Assembly (NCBI GenBank): GCA_040080215.1
Contig: JBEBIT010000031.1
Location: forward strand, 1 to 38,148
Length of the DNA stretch: 38,148 nucleotides
Reading direction: 5' to 3'
Origin: CAIUGU01 sp040080215
GTDB taxonomy: Bacteria > Pseudomonadota > Gammaproteobacteria > Steroidobacterales > Steroidobacteraceae
Part shown: positions 1 through 6,422 of the stretch, in pieces
Numbering within the stretch: position 1 is the stretch's first letter
Layout: each line of letters opens with the position of its first letter
Program-made: the position numbers and the translations under genes
The notes under the pieces: model-generated
The model's input: only the letters and a program-made list of their open reading frames with translations
Databases searched by the model: none
What the model was told of the DNA's origin: nothing

Positions 1-53
1 GGGCTGCCGCGTGGGATGCGCAACGGACTAAATTCCTTGAGGTGGTGTCATGA
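1..53 (+). CDS. C-terminal end of a gene cut by the left edge
   Basis: Reading from base 3, sixteen codons give AAAWDAQRTKFLEVVS and then a TGA at 51-53. The TGA overlaps the ATG of the next gene in the ATGA arrangement used throughout this genome, which is the main reason to believe it is coding. It may be the far end of the gene truncated at the right edge (start 38086), since both lie on the + strand. However, simply joining the two window ends does not keep the frame, so at least one base (1 mod 3) would be missing. Function unknown. Confidence 0.5.
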   Translation, partial: AAAWDAQRTKFLEVVS

Positions 54-250
54 TCCGCCACGACTACCACACGCGCGCCAATGGCAGGCCGCATCCGTAC
101 GAGTCCGTCCGCTGGCTGGGATGGGGGCTGCTGACGTGCGCCGGCCTGCTGCTGGGGCTTATCCTGTTCCTGAGTCTGGCAGGGTGCGCCACTGTGCCCG
201 CCGATACCTGGTGCGATGGGTTGCCGCCTATCTATGGGACGGACTGCTGA
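50..250 (+). CDS. Small putative lipoprotein or membrane protein (66 aa)
   Basis: The protein has a basic and polar N-terminus of about 20 residues. A hydrophobic segment (about residues 24-44) follows, ending in LSLAGC, a good lipobox. The short mature part contains two further cysteines. It is probably lipidated and held in the inner or outer membrane, but the long pre-lipobox segment could equally be a plain transmembrane anchor. Its start overlaps the preceding stop (ATGA) and it ends 10 bases before the convergent helicase gene. Family unknown; small phage lipoproteins of this kind sometimes block superinfection, but nothing here proves that. Confidence 0.55.
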   Translation: MIRHDYHTRANGRPHPYESVRWLGWGLLTCAGLLLGLILFLSLAGCATVPADTWCDGLPPIYGTDC

Positions 251-259
251 CGCGCGGCG

Positions 260-1903
260 CTAGAAGGGGATCTCCTCGCTAGGATCGGGGCTGGCCTGCG
301 GCCCCGGTTCGTTCAGCACGCCGACGTGCCACACTCGGACGCTCTTGCCCGCTATCCATTGCACGATGCTGGTATAGCCTGACGCGCGCAGGATGTTTCG
401 CACCCTCGTAGCCTCTGGCGCCGTATGACGCTCAATCGGTATTTGCAGGCAGTCAGATAGAACCTCTGGGATAGACACCGATTTTCGTGCGCCCGCATAC
501 GTCAGAACGGGAAGCGACCACGGTTCCTCAGTCTTTGCATCATCCTGCATCCGCCGCGCCTCATCCTCTGGGACATCGTGATAAACCTCGCCGGCGTCCA
601 GCCTGGCGATGGCTTCGGCAAGTAGCTGGTCACGGTTCGCACGCAGGTACGCTAAGTCAATGCGCCCGACGATGATCCGCCACGCGCGCCTCATGCCGGT
701 GTCTGAGATGTTCCAATCGTTGCGGTTCGTGGTGCCGGCAAAGCTGCACGCCCGGGGGAAGTCCTGCGCGGTGCGCCCGTAGCTTGGCCGGTAGGTGTCA
801 ACCCGGTTCGAGATGATGCCCTTGATGCGCTCAATTTCGGCCCGCTTGAAGGAATGCAACTCAGCGATTTCGAGCAACATCTTGCCCGGCATCAATTGCA
901 TGAAGTCTTTGGACATGATGGATTCATGGCACTCGCTGAACCAGTCGCCGCCAATGATGCGCAGCGCGGTGGACTTGCCGGCACCCTCACCACCCTCGAA
1001 CAGCGGGAAGTTATCGAACTGACAGCCGGGATTCAGAACCCGGTTTACCATGCCCATAATCCAGCAACGTCCCACGGCTGCGTAGTAGGCGTTGTCAGGC
1101 GTGCCCCATCCTCGGGGCAGTAGCGCCGGGAGGCGCTCCCGCCCGTCCCATATCAGCGTCCTGAGCGCGTCCTGAGCGGCATTCTGCCGGTGGCGCATGA
1201 GGAACACGTCCAGCCCGCCGCGCACCTTGCTGACGCTCATTTTGTCGAGGCCGTAGTTACGCTGGAAGTGGGCCGTGAGCATGGCAACGTCGCCGTCCGT
1301 CACGGGCCGCGGCGCGTCGCCCTGCCAGCTTGTCATGGTGCGTTGCAGAAAATCGTCATGCCAGAACGGCAGGCCGGCGCCTTCTAGGATCCGGTCTACC
1401 GTGTCCTCATTGGCCGGGACGCGCTCTCCGTCCTTGAAGCCGAGTTCCTTGAGCGCGATGTGGATGCTGCCCTGCTGGACGGGCACGCCCTTGACGACGT
1501 TGGCGCGGGCTGCGGTGAAGGACTGCCAATACTTGCCGCCGTCGCGCAGCGCAAAGGCTTCGAGATCAATCTTCTCTTTCCACGCATCCACCAGCGTCCA
1601 GCCTGGCGGCTGCCCCTCGGGGATGCATATCTTGCAGTTCCCTAGGCCGGCGGCCGCGCAGAGCGCGCCCACCTTGCGGGCGGCGATGATGGCGTCACTG
1701 TCATTGGTCGGCCAAAGGATGACGGCGACGCCGGCGAGCTGCGACCAGTCAATGCGCGCCGGGTCGCCATGCCATGTGATGACTTCATAGTCGATCAAGT
1801 GCCCGCGCACCGCGTCAACGGTTGCGGAGTCGGACACGATGAGGACGGGCAGGCCGGCAGCCGTGAAGCGATACAGGCCGGACAGGTCCACCACGCTGCT
1901 CAT
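260..1903 (-). CDS. VapE-like phage replicative helicase with degenerate Toprim-like N-terminus
   Basis: This is a 547-residue protein of the virulence-associated-protein-E family (SF3-like P-loop ATPase), expected to unwind phage DNA at replication start. Seen in the sequence: Walker A GGEGAGKST at residues 304-312, a Walker B-like LLEIAEL near 343-349, a sensor-like FAGTTNR near 388-394, and RRAW near 405. Residues about 19-105 resemble the Toprim module of phage primase-helicases (LIVSD, ILWPTNDSD, GWTLVDAW), but the usual catalytic Glu after LIV is replaced by Ser. Primase activity is therefore doubtful. The ATG overlaps the stop of the upstream 49-residue gene (ATGA). It is the last gene of the leftward operon. 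Confidence 0.85.
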   Translation of the reverse strand: MSSVVDLSGLYRFTAAGLPVLIVSDSATVDAVRGHLIDYEVITWHGDPARIDWSQLAGVAVILWPTNDSDAIIAARKVGALCAAAGLGNCKICIPEGQPPGWTLVDAWKEKIDLEAFALRDGGKYWQSFTAARANVVKGVPVQQGSIHIALKELGFKDGERVPANEDTVDRILEGAGLPFWHDDFLQRTMTSWQGDAPRPVTDGDVAMLTAHFQRNYGLDKMSVSKVRGGLDVFLMRHRQNAAQDALRTLIWDGRERLPALLPRGWGTPDNAYYAAVGRCWIMGMVNRVLNPGCQFDNFPLFEGGEGAGKSTALRIIGGDWFSECHESIMSKDFMQLMPGKMLLEIAELHSFKRAEIERIKGIISNRVDTYRPSYGRTAQDFPRACSFAGTTNRNDWNISDTGMRRAWRIIVGRIDLAYLRANRDQLLAEAIARLDAGEVYHDVPEDEARRMQDDAKTEEPWSLPVLTYAGARKSVSIPEVLSDCLQIPIERHTAPEATRVRNILRASGYTSIVQWIAGKSVRVWHVGVLNEPGPQASPDPSEEIPF

Positions 1904-2049
1904 GCGCGCCTAGCTCTACGCTGTAGCCACACGCGCTCAATCTCAGCGGCCATTGCTTTGTATGAGGGATCAGACGGAAGGTTGGCGCCGGAGCGCAACA
2001 GTGCGTCGATCAGGAAGGCGCGGAATTCGCGCCGTGGCTTCTTCTTCAT
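1900..2049 (-). CDS. Small basic protein (49 aa) coupled to the helicase gene
   Basis: The ORF is too short for most ORF callers but is well supported. A GAGGAA ribosome site lies just upstream of the ATG at 2049, and the stop overlaps the helicase start as ATGA. The product starts MKKKPRREF and ends RRARRA. It is rich in Lys/Arg and probably helical between about 10 and 46, with a conserved-looking AAEIERVW stretch. It could be a nucleic-acid-binding helper of the helicase or mainly a translational coupler. Its ribosome site is part of a 10-bp inverted repeat with upstream sequence (2102-2111). Confidence 0.6.
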   Translation of the reverse strand: MKKKPRREFRAFLIDALLRSGANLPSDPSYKAMAAEIERVWLQRRARRA

Positions 2050-2050
2050 A

Positions 2051-2111
2051 GTTCCTCGTTTTCTCGTTTCGGAAGGTAAAAGCCCAGGACGGGGAACGGG
2101 GAACGAGGAAC
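2051..2111. repeat. 10-bp inverted repeat and tandem heptamers in the gap before the helicase unit
   Basis: GTTCCTCGTT at 2051-2060 is the exact reverse complement of AACGAGGAAC at 2102-2111. Immediately before the right arm are two perfect heptamers GGGGAAC (2091-2097, 2098-2104), and a third, GAGGAAC, falls within the arm (2105-2111). The left arm contains, on the minus strand, the GAGGAA ribosome site of the 49-residue gene. The 107-base noncoding gap (2050-2156) is the only sizeable gap in this otherwise overlapping operon. It may be a translational hairpin, a protein-binding site or part of an origin; no function is shown by sequence alone. Confidence 0.6.
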
Positions 2112-2156
2112 CGTCTTTTCGTGCGGGGTTGGAGGTCGCACTAGGGCAATTCGTTT

Positions 2157-2420
2157 CTACTCTTTGGCTTCGAGGCTGTCAACGTCGCAAAGCATTGCGG
2201 CACTGCGTTCTTCGCGATACGCCACGTCATCCATCGCCTCACGCGCCGTCTTGTGCAGTCCGACGCACTCCGTCCCGCCCTTGCGCGTGTGGCCCTTGAA
2301 CAGCAAGTGGAGCGGCCCGCCCGCGCTGTCATGCGTCTTGAGGATCGTCCACTCGCCGCGCTCCATGCGGTCGTCAGCGGCGCGGATCCAGCCGTCCTCG
2401 TAGCGTGTATCGGCGTTCAA
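2157..2420 (-). CDS. Hypothetical protein (87 aa), TTG start
   Basis: I place the start at TTG 2420. It overlaps the preceding stop as TTGA and has GGGAGG eight bases upstream; a longer reading from a TTG at 2438 is possible but lacks such a site. The product is charged and contains GWIRAADDRM, a TILKTHD segment and a central HLLFKGHTRKGG stretch; the C-terminus is acidic (DSLEAKE). I recognise no family. It sits in an operon of small early proteins ahead of the VapE-like helicase, so a role in early takeover or replication is only an inference. Confidence 0.6.
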   Translation of the reverse strand: MNADTRYEDGWIRAADDRMERGEWTILKTHDSAGGPLHLLFKGHTRKGGTECVGLHKTAREAMDDVAYREERSAAMLCDVDSLEAKE

Positions 2421-2617
2421 TTTCCGCACCTCCCACAAAGTCCGTCGATCAGTCTATTCCCGCACGCACGGCAGAAAAGCGGCACGCGCTTGTATCGAGC
2501 CAGCTCCGCGCCCTGCTTCACGTAGTCCGCATACAGCACCGAGATCGCATCGGCCAGCTTGTACCTCGGCATGGCGTCGCAGGCTTTAGCGACCAGGATG
2601 GCGTCCTCAAGCATCAT
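2417..2617 (-). CDS. Small protein with C-terminal zinc ribbon (66 aa)
   Basis: The last 18 residues carry CRACG...CGRCG, a CxxC-x8-CxxC zinc ribbon. The helical N-terminal part starts MMLEDAI. The ATG overlaps the preceding stop (ATGA), and its own stop overlaps the next gene's TTG start. The first seven codons closely match those of the upstream neighbour (MTLEDAI; 18 of 21 bases the same), suggesting a duplicated gene start. The protein is likely nucleic-acid or protein binding; no known family is assigned. Confidence 0.65.
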   Translation of the reverse strand: MMLEDAILVAKACDAMPRYKLADAISVLYADYVKQGAELARYKRVPLFCRACGNRLIDGLCGRCGN

Positions 2618-2811
2618 GTCGGTTCCTTGCTGGCGCGCAGGTTGCTAACAAAAGCAACCCAGTCAGAATACGGAATGACCACATATTCCCCGGCTCCGAC
2701 GCGCATATATGGCGCTGTGAAGGTCCATGTGTTTTTTTCGAAATCGGCGTCTATAGAGCGGAGGCGATTGGCCTGCCCCGTCACCAGCGAGATAGCATCC
2801 TCAAGCGTCAT
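2614..2811 (-). CDS. Hypothetical protein (65 aa)
   Basis: A small mixed alpha/beta protein beginning MTLEDAISLVTGQANRL, with a central aromatic strand-rich part (NTWTFTAPYM, EYVVIPYSDW) and a polar end. It overlaps the preceding gene by 11 bases and the following one by four (ATGA). Its N-terminus is near-identical to that of the zinc-ribbon neighbour, but the bodies differ. No recognised domain; probably an early accessory protein. Confidence 0.6.
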   Translation of the reverse strand: MTLEDAISLVTGQANRLRSIDADFEKNTWTFTAPYMRVGAGEYVVIPYSDWVAFVSNLRASKEPT

Positions 2812-2989
2812 GATAAGTCACCCTCTTGACCAGCCCGAGCTTGGCGAGCGTCTCGTCGCTGGCGCTCTCGAGCTTGCCACTATGCAGCTTCTGGAGCTGC
2901 GTGTAGTTGACGCCAGTGGCAGACTGGACGCCGCGATAGGACTTGTGTTCTCGGAGTAGTGCGCCGATCCGCAGTTGTATCTTGCTCAT
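2801..2989 (-). CDS. Small helix-turn-helix DNA-binding protein (62 aa)
   Basis: The start at 2989 is chosen because it overlaps the preceding stop (ATGA); an in-frame codon at 3013 would add eight residues. Residues about 8-45 fit a Cro/XRE-like HTH: a first helix LRIGALLREHK, then YRGVQSATGVNYTQLQKLHSG, where GVQSATGVNYTQLQKL looks like turn plus recognition helix. It is the only clear regulator-like HTH in the leftward operon and the second gene from the divergent promoter region. Autoregulation of that region is plausible. It is too short to carry an oligomerisation domain like lambda CI. Confidence 0.65.
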   Translation of the reverse strand: MSKIQLRIGALLREHKSYRGVQSATGVNYTQLQKLHSGKLESASDETLAKLGLVKRVTYHDA

Positions 2990-3297
2990 GTCTTGGTATG
3001 CACTGGTTGCCACACGCTATTTTCCCAGCTCACGACTTGGTTGCCGTCGTATGGGTTTTCCTTGCGCTTGAGTTCGTCAGCGAAATACTGAATAGGCAAA
3101 GGCTTGTCTTGGTAGTGATGCATGCCTGTTTTTGCCCCATCAGCCATTTCTACTTGATAGCGTAACCCTTCTCTGTATGAACCGTCCCAATTCCATCGTT
3201 TCCCTTTCTCTACTACAGATAAGATGGTCGCATCTTGGCCGAATCTAGGAGAGTTCTTATTGACAACAATAACTACATCCCCAATCTTGAAGTTCAT
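2986..3297 (-). CDS. Hypothetical protein (103 aa) with SH3/KOW-like N-terminus
   Basis: An upstream in-frame codon exists at 3354, but AAGGAGGA sits at the right distance from the ATG at 3297, so that is the start. The N-terminus MNFKIGDVVIVVNKNSPRFG, followed by ATILSVV, has the short beta-strand and glycine pattern of small SH3/KOW-like barrels. The middle is Tyr/Trp rich (RWNWDGSYREGLRYQVEM) and the C-terminus charged. It is the first gene of the leftward operon that ends in the helicase. Function unknown; the fold suggestion is weak. Confidence 0.6.
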   Translation of the reverse strand: MNFKIGDVVIVVNKNSPRFGQDATILSVVEKGKRWNWDGSYREGLRYQVEMADGAKTGMHHYQDKPLPIQYFADELKRKENPYDGNQVVSWENSVWQPVHTKT

Positions 3298-3399
3298 CAC
3301 GATGTCCTCCTTACCTATGGCTCGCACCCTATCAGGAGTTGACGGGCTTTGCAACTATGCGTATAACGATAGTCGTTCGGAAACAAAACGAGGTGACTT
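3298..3399. promoter_or_regulatory. Divergent control region between leftward and rightward early operons
   Basis: This holds the rightward promoter and the ribosome site of the leftward first gene. On the minus strand a weak leftward promoter candidate is TTGCAA (3354-3349) with TAGGGT 17 bases further on. The leftward call is much weaker than the rightward one. Confidence 0.5.
3339..3367 (+). promoter_or_regulatory. Near-consensus sigma70 promoter for the rightward early genes
   Basis: TTGACG (3339-3344), a 17-base spacer, then TATAAC (3362-3367). The -10 lies 33 bases before the ATG at 3400. The 11 bases GCGTATAACGA (3359-3369) recur exactly in the promoter at 6363-6391. Just after the -10, AACGA-tag-TCGTT (3365-3377) is a small palindrome placed where a repressor could block initiation. 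Confidence 0.75.
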
Positions 3400-3660
3400 A
3401 TGAGGATGGCAATTTACAAGGACCAGTACGGACAGAGGCCACTCGAGGATATTTTTGATGGCTTTGAAAGCTATGTCCGCGTCAGCGAATATTTGGAAGT
3501 CGAGTTCAAGATGCTGCCGCCGTCAGAGACGGTTGCGATGGAACTGGACATGCTTGACAAGACGGAGGCTGCCTTACGCGAGAAGTTCCAAGAGAAGTTA
3601 GACCAGATCGAGACCTCCCGCGCCAACCTCCGCGCCCTGACGCATACGGTGCAGCCATGA
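3400..3660 (+). CDS. Hypothetical protein (86 aa), coiled-coil C-terminus
   Basis: First gene after the strong promoter; the ribosome site is AACGAGG. The N-terminal half is acidic and aromatic (YKDQYGQRPLEDIFDGFESYVRV). Residues about 45-80 form a probable helix with heptad character (MELDMLDKTEAALREKFQEKLDQIE). Its stop overlaps the next start (ATGA). No family recognised. As the first product of the strongest promoter seen here, it is a candidate host-takeover or regulatory protein, which is inference only. Confidence 0.6.
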   Translation: MRMAIYKDQYGQRPLEDIFDGFESYVRVSEYLEVEFKMLPPSETVAMELDMLDKTEAALREKFQEKLDQIETSRANLRALTHTVQP

Positions 3661-3968
3661 GTTCCCCCATGTTCGACGCCCAAGGCCGCAACATCAGCAA
3701 CGTGGACGGCTACTTTGAGATGGACATTGAGTTTGCGGGCGGCGCGCTTGACGCCGTGGTCGGCTACCGGATCATCAGCACCGGGGCGACGCGCCGCCAG
3801 TGGCGCGATAAGGACGGCGAGCAAGTTGACTACGGCGAAGCGCCTACCGTTGACCTGCAAACGCTGTTCATCGGCGGGGTGCTGATCCCGCTTAACCAGT
3901 TGAGCGGCGCGCAGCACACCGCGCTTGAGTCGGAGATCGTCGCGCGCCTTGAGGAGTTGTGGGCATGA
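3657..3968 (+). CDS. Hypothetical protein (103 aa)
   Basis: A soluble alpha/beta protein with the stretches MFDAQGRNISNVDGYFEMDI, VVGYRIISTG and TLFIGGVLIPL, ending in a helix (ALESEIVARLEELWA). It is joined by ATGA overlaps to both neighbours, so it is translated with them. No catalytic motif or known domain is visible. Expected to be an early phage protein of unknown role. Confidence 0.6.
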   Translation: MSSPMFDAQGRNISNVDGYFEMDIEFAGGALDAVVGYRIISTGATRRQWRDKDGEQVDYGEAPTVDLQTLFIGGVLIPLNQLSGAQHTALESEIVARLEELWA

Positions 3969-4171
3969 TTTCCGGCATACTCGACCTCCGCAGCCAGTCG
4001 CAGCAGGACGCTTACTGGCGCATCACATGGCGTCTGCGCTGCGCGGCCAACCCGCGCATCAAGGCCGCGAACATGGCGCTGGCGGAGTGGCACAAGCGCA
4101 ACGATGCGCCCGTCATCCAGCCCAAGCGCTCCAACGTCATCAGCATGTTCCTGCGCAGGCAAGCCGAATGA
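3965..4171 (+). CDS. Small basic helical protein (68 aa)
   Basis: I start at ATG 3965, which overlaps the preceding stop (ATGA), rather than at the codon two residues upstream. The product MISGILDLRSQSQQDAYW continues with a basic helical body (RLRCAANPRIKAANMALAEWHKRN) and ends FLRRQAE. Its stop overlaps the next ATG. The basic character suggests nucleic-acid contact, but no motif confirms it. Confidence 0.55.
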   Translation: MISGILDLRSQSQQDAYWRITWRLRCAANPRIKAANMALAEWHKRNDAPVIQPKRSNVISMFLRRQAE

Positions 4172-4449
4172 TCTGCACGCAATGCGGGAGCGACAAGCCG
4201 CTCACGGGCTTCTACCTGCAAGCCGGCAAGCCAAAGAAGCGCTGCAAGGAATGCGTCAAGGCATATTTCCGCAAGTGGTACACGCCGACAGGGAGAAGGG
4301 CAGGGAGGCCCAAGAAGAAGAAGGTTGAGCGGCCAGGTACGCCCTATGGAGTGTCGGCCGCCTTCACCTTGTTTGCGAGGAACCCCGCCGCGTCCTGCAC
4401 GGACCTTGCGACGCCAGCCCTGCCGCCTGCCGACTCTATCGCGGCCTGA
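4168..4449 (+). CDS. Zinc-finger protein (93 aa) with basic AT-hook-like stretch
   Basis: The start overlaps the previous stop (ATGA). Residues 3-30 hold CTQCG...CKEC, the CxxC pair arrangement seen at the N-terminus of endonuclease VII-like and related phage proteins (the KPLTGFY context is typical). The nuclease part is not visible. It is followed by GRRAGRPKKKKVERPG, with a GRP core like an AT-hook. The last third overlaps the end of the convergent VRR-NUC gene by about 106 bases, so the tail may be less constrained. Probably a DNA-binding protein; nuclease activity is not supported. Confidence 0.6.
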   Translation: MICTQCGSDKPLTGFYLQAGKPKKRCKECVKAYFRKWYTPTGRRAGRPKKKKVERPGTPYGVSAAFTLFARNPAASCTDLATPALPPADSIAA

Positions 4450-4724
4450 AACCGGCGCTGGTCCTTGGACTGGCGCCCGGTTCCCGTCTTGACTTCGATG
4501 CCGGTGAATACGGCGAGCGTGGTGCCGACCATTTCAGGCGTGACCGTGACCTTGGTCCAGCCGATCAGGTCGCTCCCGCCTGGATTACAAACGCCGTACT
4601 TGAACTTCCTGCCGTCTTTCCGCTCGACCATGCCGACCGCATTCTTGAATATCCTGACATCGCCGTGACCATGCTCAAGCAGGATCGCGTTGACCAGTTC
4701 GCTGTGCGCCTTGCTGTTGTTCAA
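4344..4724 (-). CDS. VRR-NUC domain nuclease
   Basis: The PD-(D/E)xK nuclease pattern of the VRR-NUC family is clear. NPGGSDLIGW supplies the catalytic Asp (about residue 52), FTGIEVKTGTG gives the E-x-K pair (about 77-79), and KDQRRFQ gives the conserved Gln (about 89). It is about 126 aa from the TTG at 4724, which has GCGAGG upstream; a TTG at 4745 would add seven residues. VRR-NUC proteins in phages are structure-specific or Holliday-junction-type nucleases. Overlap with the upstream helicase (about 50 bases) and the operon suggest joint action in recombination or branch processing. The 3' end overlaps the convergent zinc-finger gene. Confidence 0.8.
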   Translation of the reverse strand: MNNSKAHSELVNAILLEHGHGDVRIFKNAVGMVERKDGRKFKYGVCNPGGSDLIGWTKVTVTPEMVGTTLAVFTGIEVKTGTGRQSKDQRRFQAAIESAGGRAGVARSVQDAAGFLANKVKAADTP

Positions 4725-6081
4725 GTTTTTTCTGCCTCGCTGCAAAGATGTGATCCGCCCAACCCGGCGCGTACCCGCGCTGCTTCCCCAGTTCCCTCAA
4801 GCCCTCCAGCGTCCGCGCCTTGGCCCGCTCCGGGTCCACCTTCTTGCGCATCGCCGCCACGTCCAGTTCGACTAGCTCCCCGGCCTGCTGCACCAGCTCG
4901 CGCGGCTTGGCTTCCGCCGCGAACGCCTGCCCACATTCCTTGCACACCGACGCCGACACCGGATTGATGGCATAGCAGACCTTGCACGTCTTGATCGTCT
5001 GCTTGGGCTTGTCCTCCTTGTCCTGCCCCGCAAGGCTCCACTCGCGGTCATCAATGGGCAGGCCGTGCTGCATACAGTTGCCGGCGTGGTCTAGCAGAAA
5101 GGCTTCCTTCTTGCCTTCCATCGTCCTGAGTATCCGGCCCGTCTGCTGGATCCAGAGGCCGAGGGACTTGGTGGGGCGCAGCGAGATGCCGGTGATGATG
5201 CCGGGAACGTCGAAGCCCTCACTCACAAGGTCGCAGGACGTCAGGACCATAATCTTGCCCGCCCGGTAGTCTGCGATGATGGACTTGCGCGTGCTACGGT
5301 CCATCGTGCCGTCGATGCTGATGGCGTTGATGCCGGCACCCATGAACTGCCCGCTCACGTGACGGGCGTGGTCCACGCTCACGCAGAACACGACGGCGGG
5401 CGCCCCTGGGGTGAGCTTCTGGTAGTGGTCGAGCGCGTCGCCCGTGATCTTGGGCTTGTCCACCGCCTTCGCTAGTTGCCCCGTCACGTAGTCGCCCATA
5501 CGGACCTTGACGCCCTCGAGCGCGGCGGGCGGGGGCGCGTAGACGCGCAGAGGTGACAGAGCGCCGAGATCGATCAGTTCCATCGCGGTAGGCCCAAGGA
5601 TCATCTCGTCGAAAGATGTGTCGAGGCCCGCGCCAGAGGCTCTACAGGGCGTCGCCGTCACGCCAAGCACCAGCGCATCGGGGTAGGCGTCCGTGACCTT
5701 CTCCCACGTCGAGGCGACGGTATGGTGCGCTTCATCCACGACCAGCAAATCAGGCGGATCGTACTTATGCAGGCGCTTGACTAGGGTGAAAACGGAGGCG
5801 ACCTGCACGGGTAGAGCGGGCAGCATTGGGAATCCCGGCGCAATGACGCCGTGGCGCACGCCGAGCGATGTCAGCGCGTCGGATACTTGGTCTATCAGTT
5901 CTGTGCGATGGACTAGGATCGTGACGCGCTTGTTCTTGGCGATTGCGCCCTTGGTGATGTAGCAGAACATAACGGTCTTGCCTGAGCCTGTCGGACTCAC
6001 CAGCAGCACGCGGCGCACGCGACGGCGGAAGGCATCGCGGATGTTGTCGATGGCGAGTTGCTGGTAGGGGCGGAGTTGCAT
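4675..6081 (-). CDS. SF2 (DEAH-box) DNA helicase with C-terminal zinc finger
   Basis: A 468-residue ATP-dependent helicase. Motifs: Q-like LRPYQQLA (3-10), Walker A SPTGSGKT (29-36), DEAH (116-119), TAT (142-144), SEGFDVPG (287-294), and motif VI QQTGRILR (312-319). A C-terminal CxxC-x10-CxxC zinc finger (C366, C369, C380, C383) is followed by a helical basic tail. It resembles the RAD3/UvsW/YqhH-like phage helicases that remodel forks and recombination intermediates. The start ATG shares one base with the preceding stop (TAATG). Adjacent VRR-NUC and the divergent RecT operon support a recombination-dependent replication role. Confidence 0.9.
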   Translation of the reverse strand: MQLRPYQQLAIDNIRDAFRRRVRRVLLVSPTGSGKTVMFCYITKGAIAKNKRVTILVHRTELIDQVSDALTSLGVRHGVIAPGFPMLPALPVQVASVFTLVKRLHKYDPPDLLVVDEAHHTVASTWEKVTDAYPDALVLGVTATPCRASGAGLDTSFDEMILGPTAMELIDLGALSPLRVYAPPPAALEGVKVRMGDYVTGQLAKAVDKPKITGDALDHYQKLTPGAPAVVFCVSVDHARHVSGQFMGAGINAISIDGTMDRSTRKSIIADYRAGKIMVLTSCDLVSEGFDVPGIITGISLRPTKSLGLWIQQTGRILRTMEGKKEAFLLDHAGNCMQHGLPIDDREWSLAGQDKEDKPKQTIKTCKVCYAINPVSASVCKECGQAFAAEAKPRELVQQAGELVELDVAAMRKKVDPERAKARTLEGLRELGKQRGYAPGWADHIFAARQKKLEQQQGAQRTGQRDPA

Positions 6082-6197
6082 TACTTACCGGCCTCTCCAA
6101 GGAAGTCACGGAATGACGCCGCGAACACAGCCGCATTGACTTCCTCGCAGAAACGCCTATTGGCCTCCTTTTGTTGCCACCGTAGCACGTCGAACAT
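6081..6197 (-). CDS. Small hypothetical protein (38 aa; possibly 85 aa)
   Basis: The ATG at 6197 has an excellent ribosome site (GGGAGGAG, seven bases away) and gives a helical peptide MFDVLRWQQKEANRRF. The same frame stays open up to an ATG at 6338, which would add 47 basic residues (FRRRNISWRKYG...) but has no ribosome site. I favour the short form, with modest confidence. The stop is coupled to the SF2 helicase start. Unknown function. Confidence 0.5.
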   Translation of the reverse strand: MFDVLRWQQKEANRRFCEEVNAAVFAASFRDFLGEAGK

Positions 6198-6422
6198 CGT
6201 GTCTCCTCCCTTGATGTCGAAACGGTGATGGATTGGGCGCTTTAGTTCACCGTGAAGCCCGTACTTACGCCAGCTTATATTTCGACGGCGAAAGTCCATC
6301 ATGGAGTCAACGGAGATTTGCTTGTGCTGATACGTCATGGAGACAGGGTACTACAAGAACAGTTGCAATGCTATAAGAACAGGCGTATAACGAATTCCGG
6401 GCTTGAACAACGAGGAATTGCA
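6198..6422. promoter_or_regulatory. Divergent intergenic region with leader of the helicase operon
   Basis: It contains the rightward recT promoter and the AACGAGGAA ribosome-site motif (6409-6417). It also holds either a leader or an N-terminal extension of the leftward small gene. No clean leftward promoter was found. Confidence 0.45.
6363..6391 (+). promoter_or_regulatory. Sigma70-type promoter for the recombination operon
   Basis: TTGCAA (6363-6368), a 17-base spacer, then TATAAC (6386-6391), 31 bases before the ATG at 6423. The -10 is embedded in GCGTATAACGA (6383-6393), identical to the early promoter near 3362. That suggests co-regulation of the two operons. Confidence 0.7.

Noticed and set aside
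16..282. 88-residue ORF on the + strand
   Set aside because: It lies over the lipoprotein gene and the left-edge gene end in another frame, has Arg/Pro-rich shadow composition, and runs into the convergent helicase gene.
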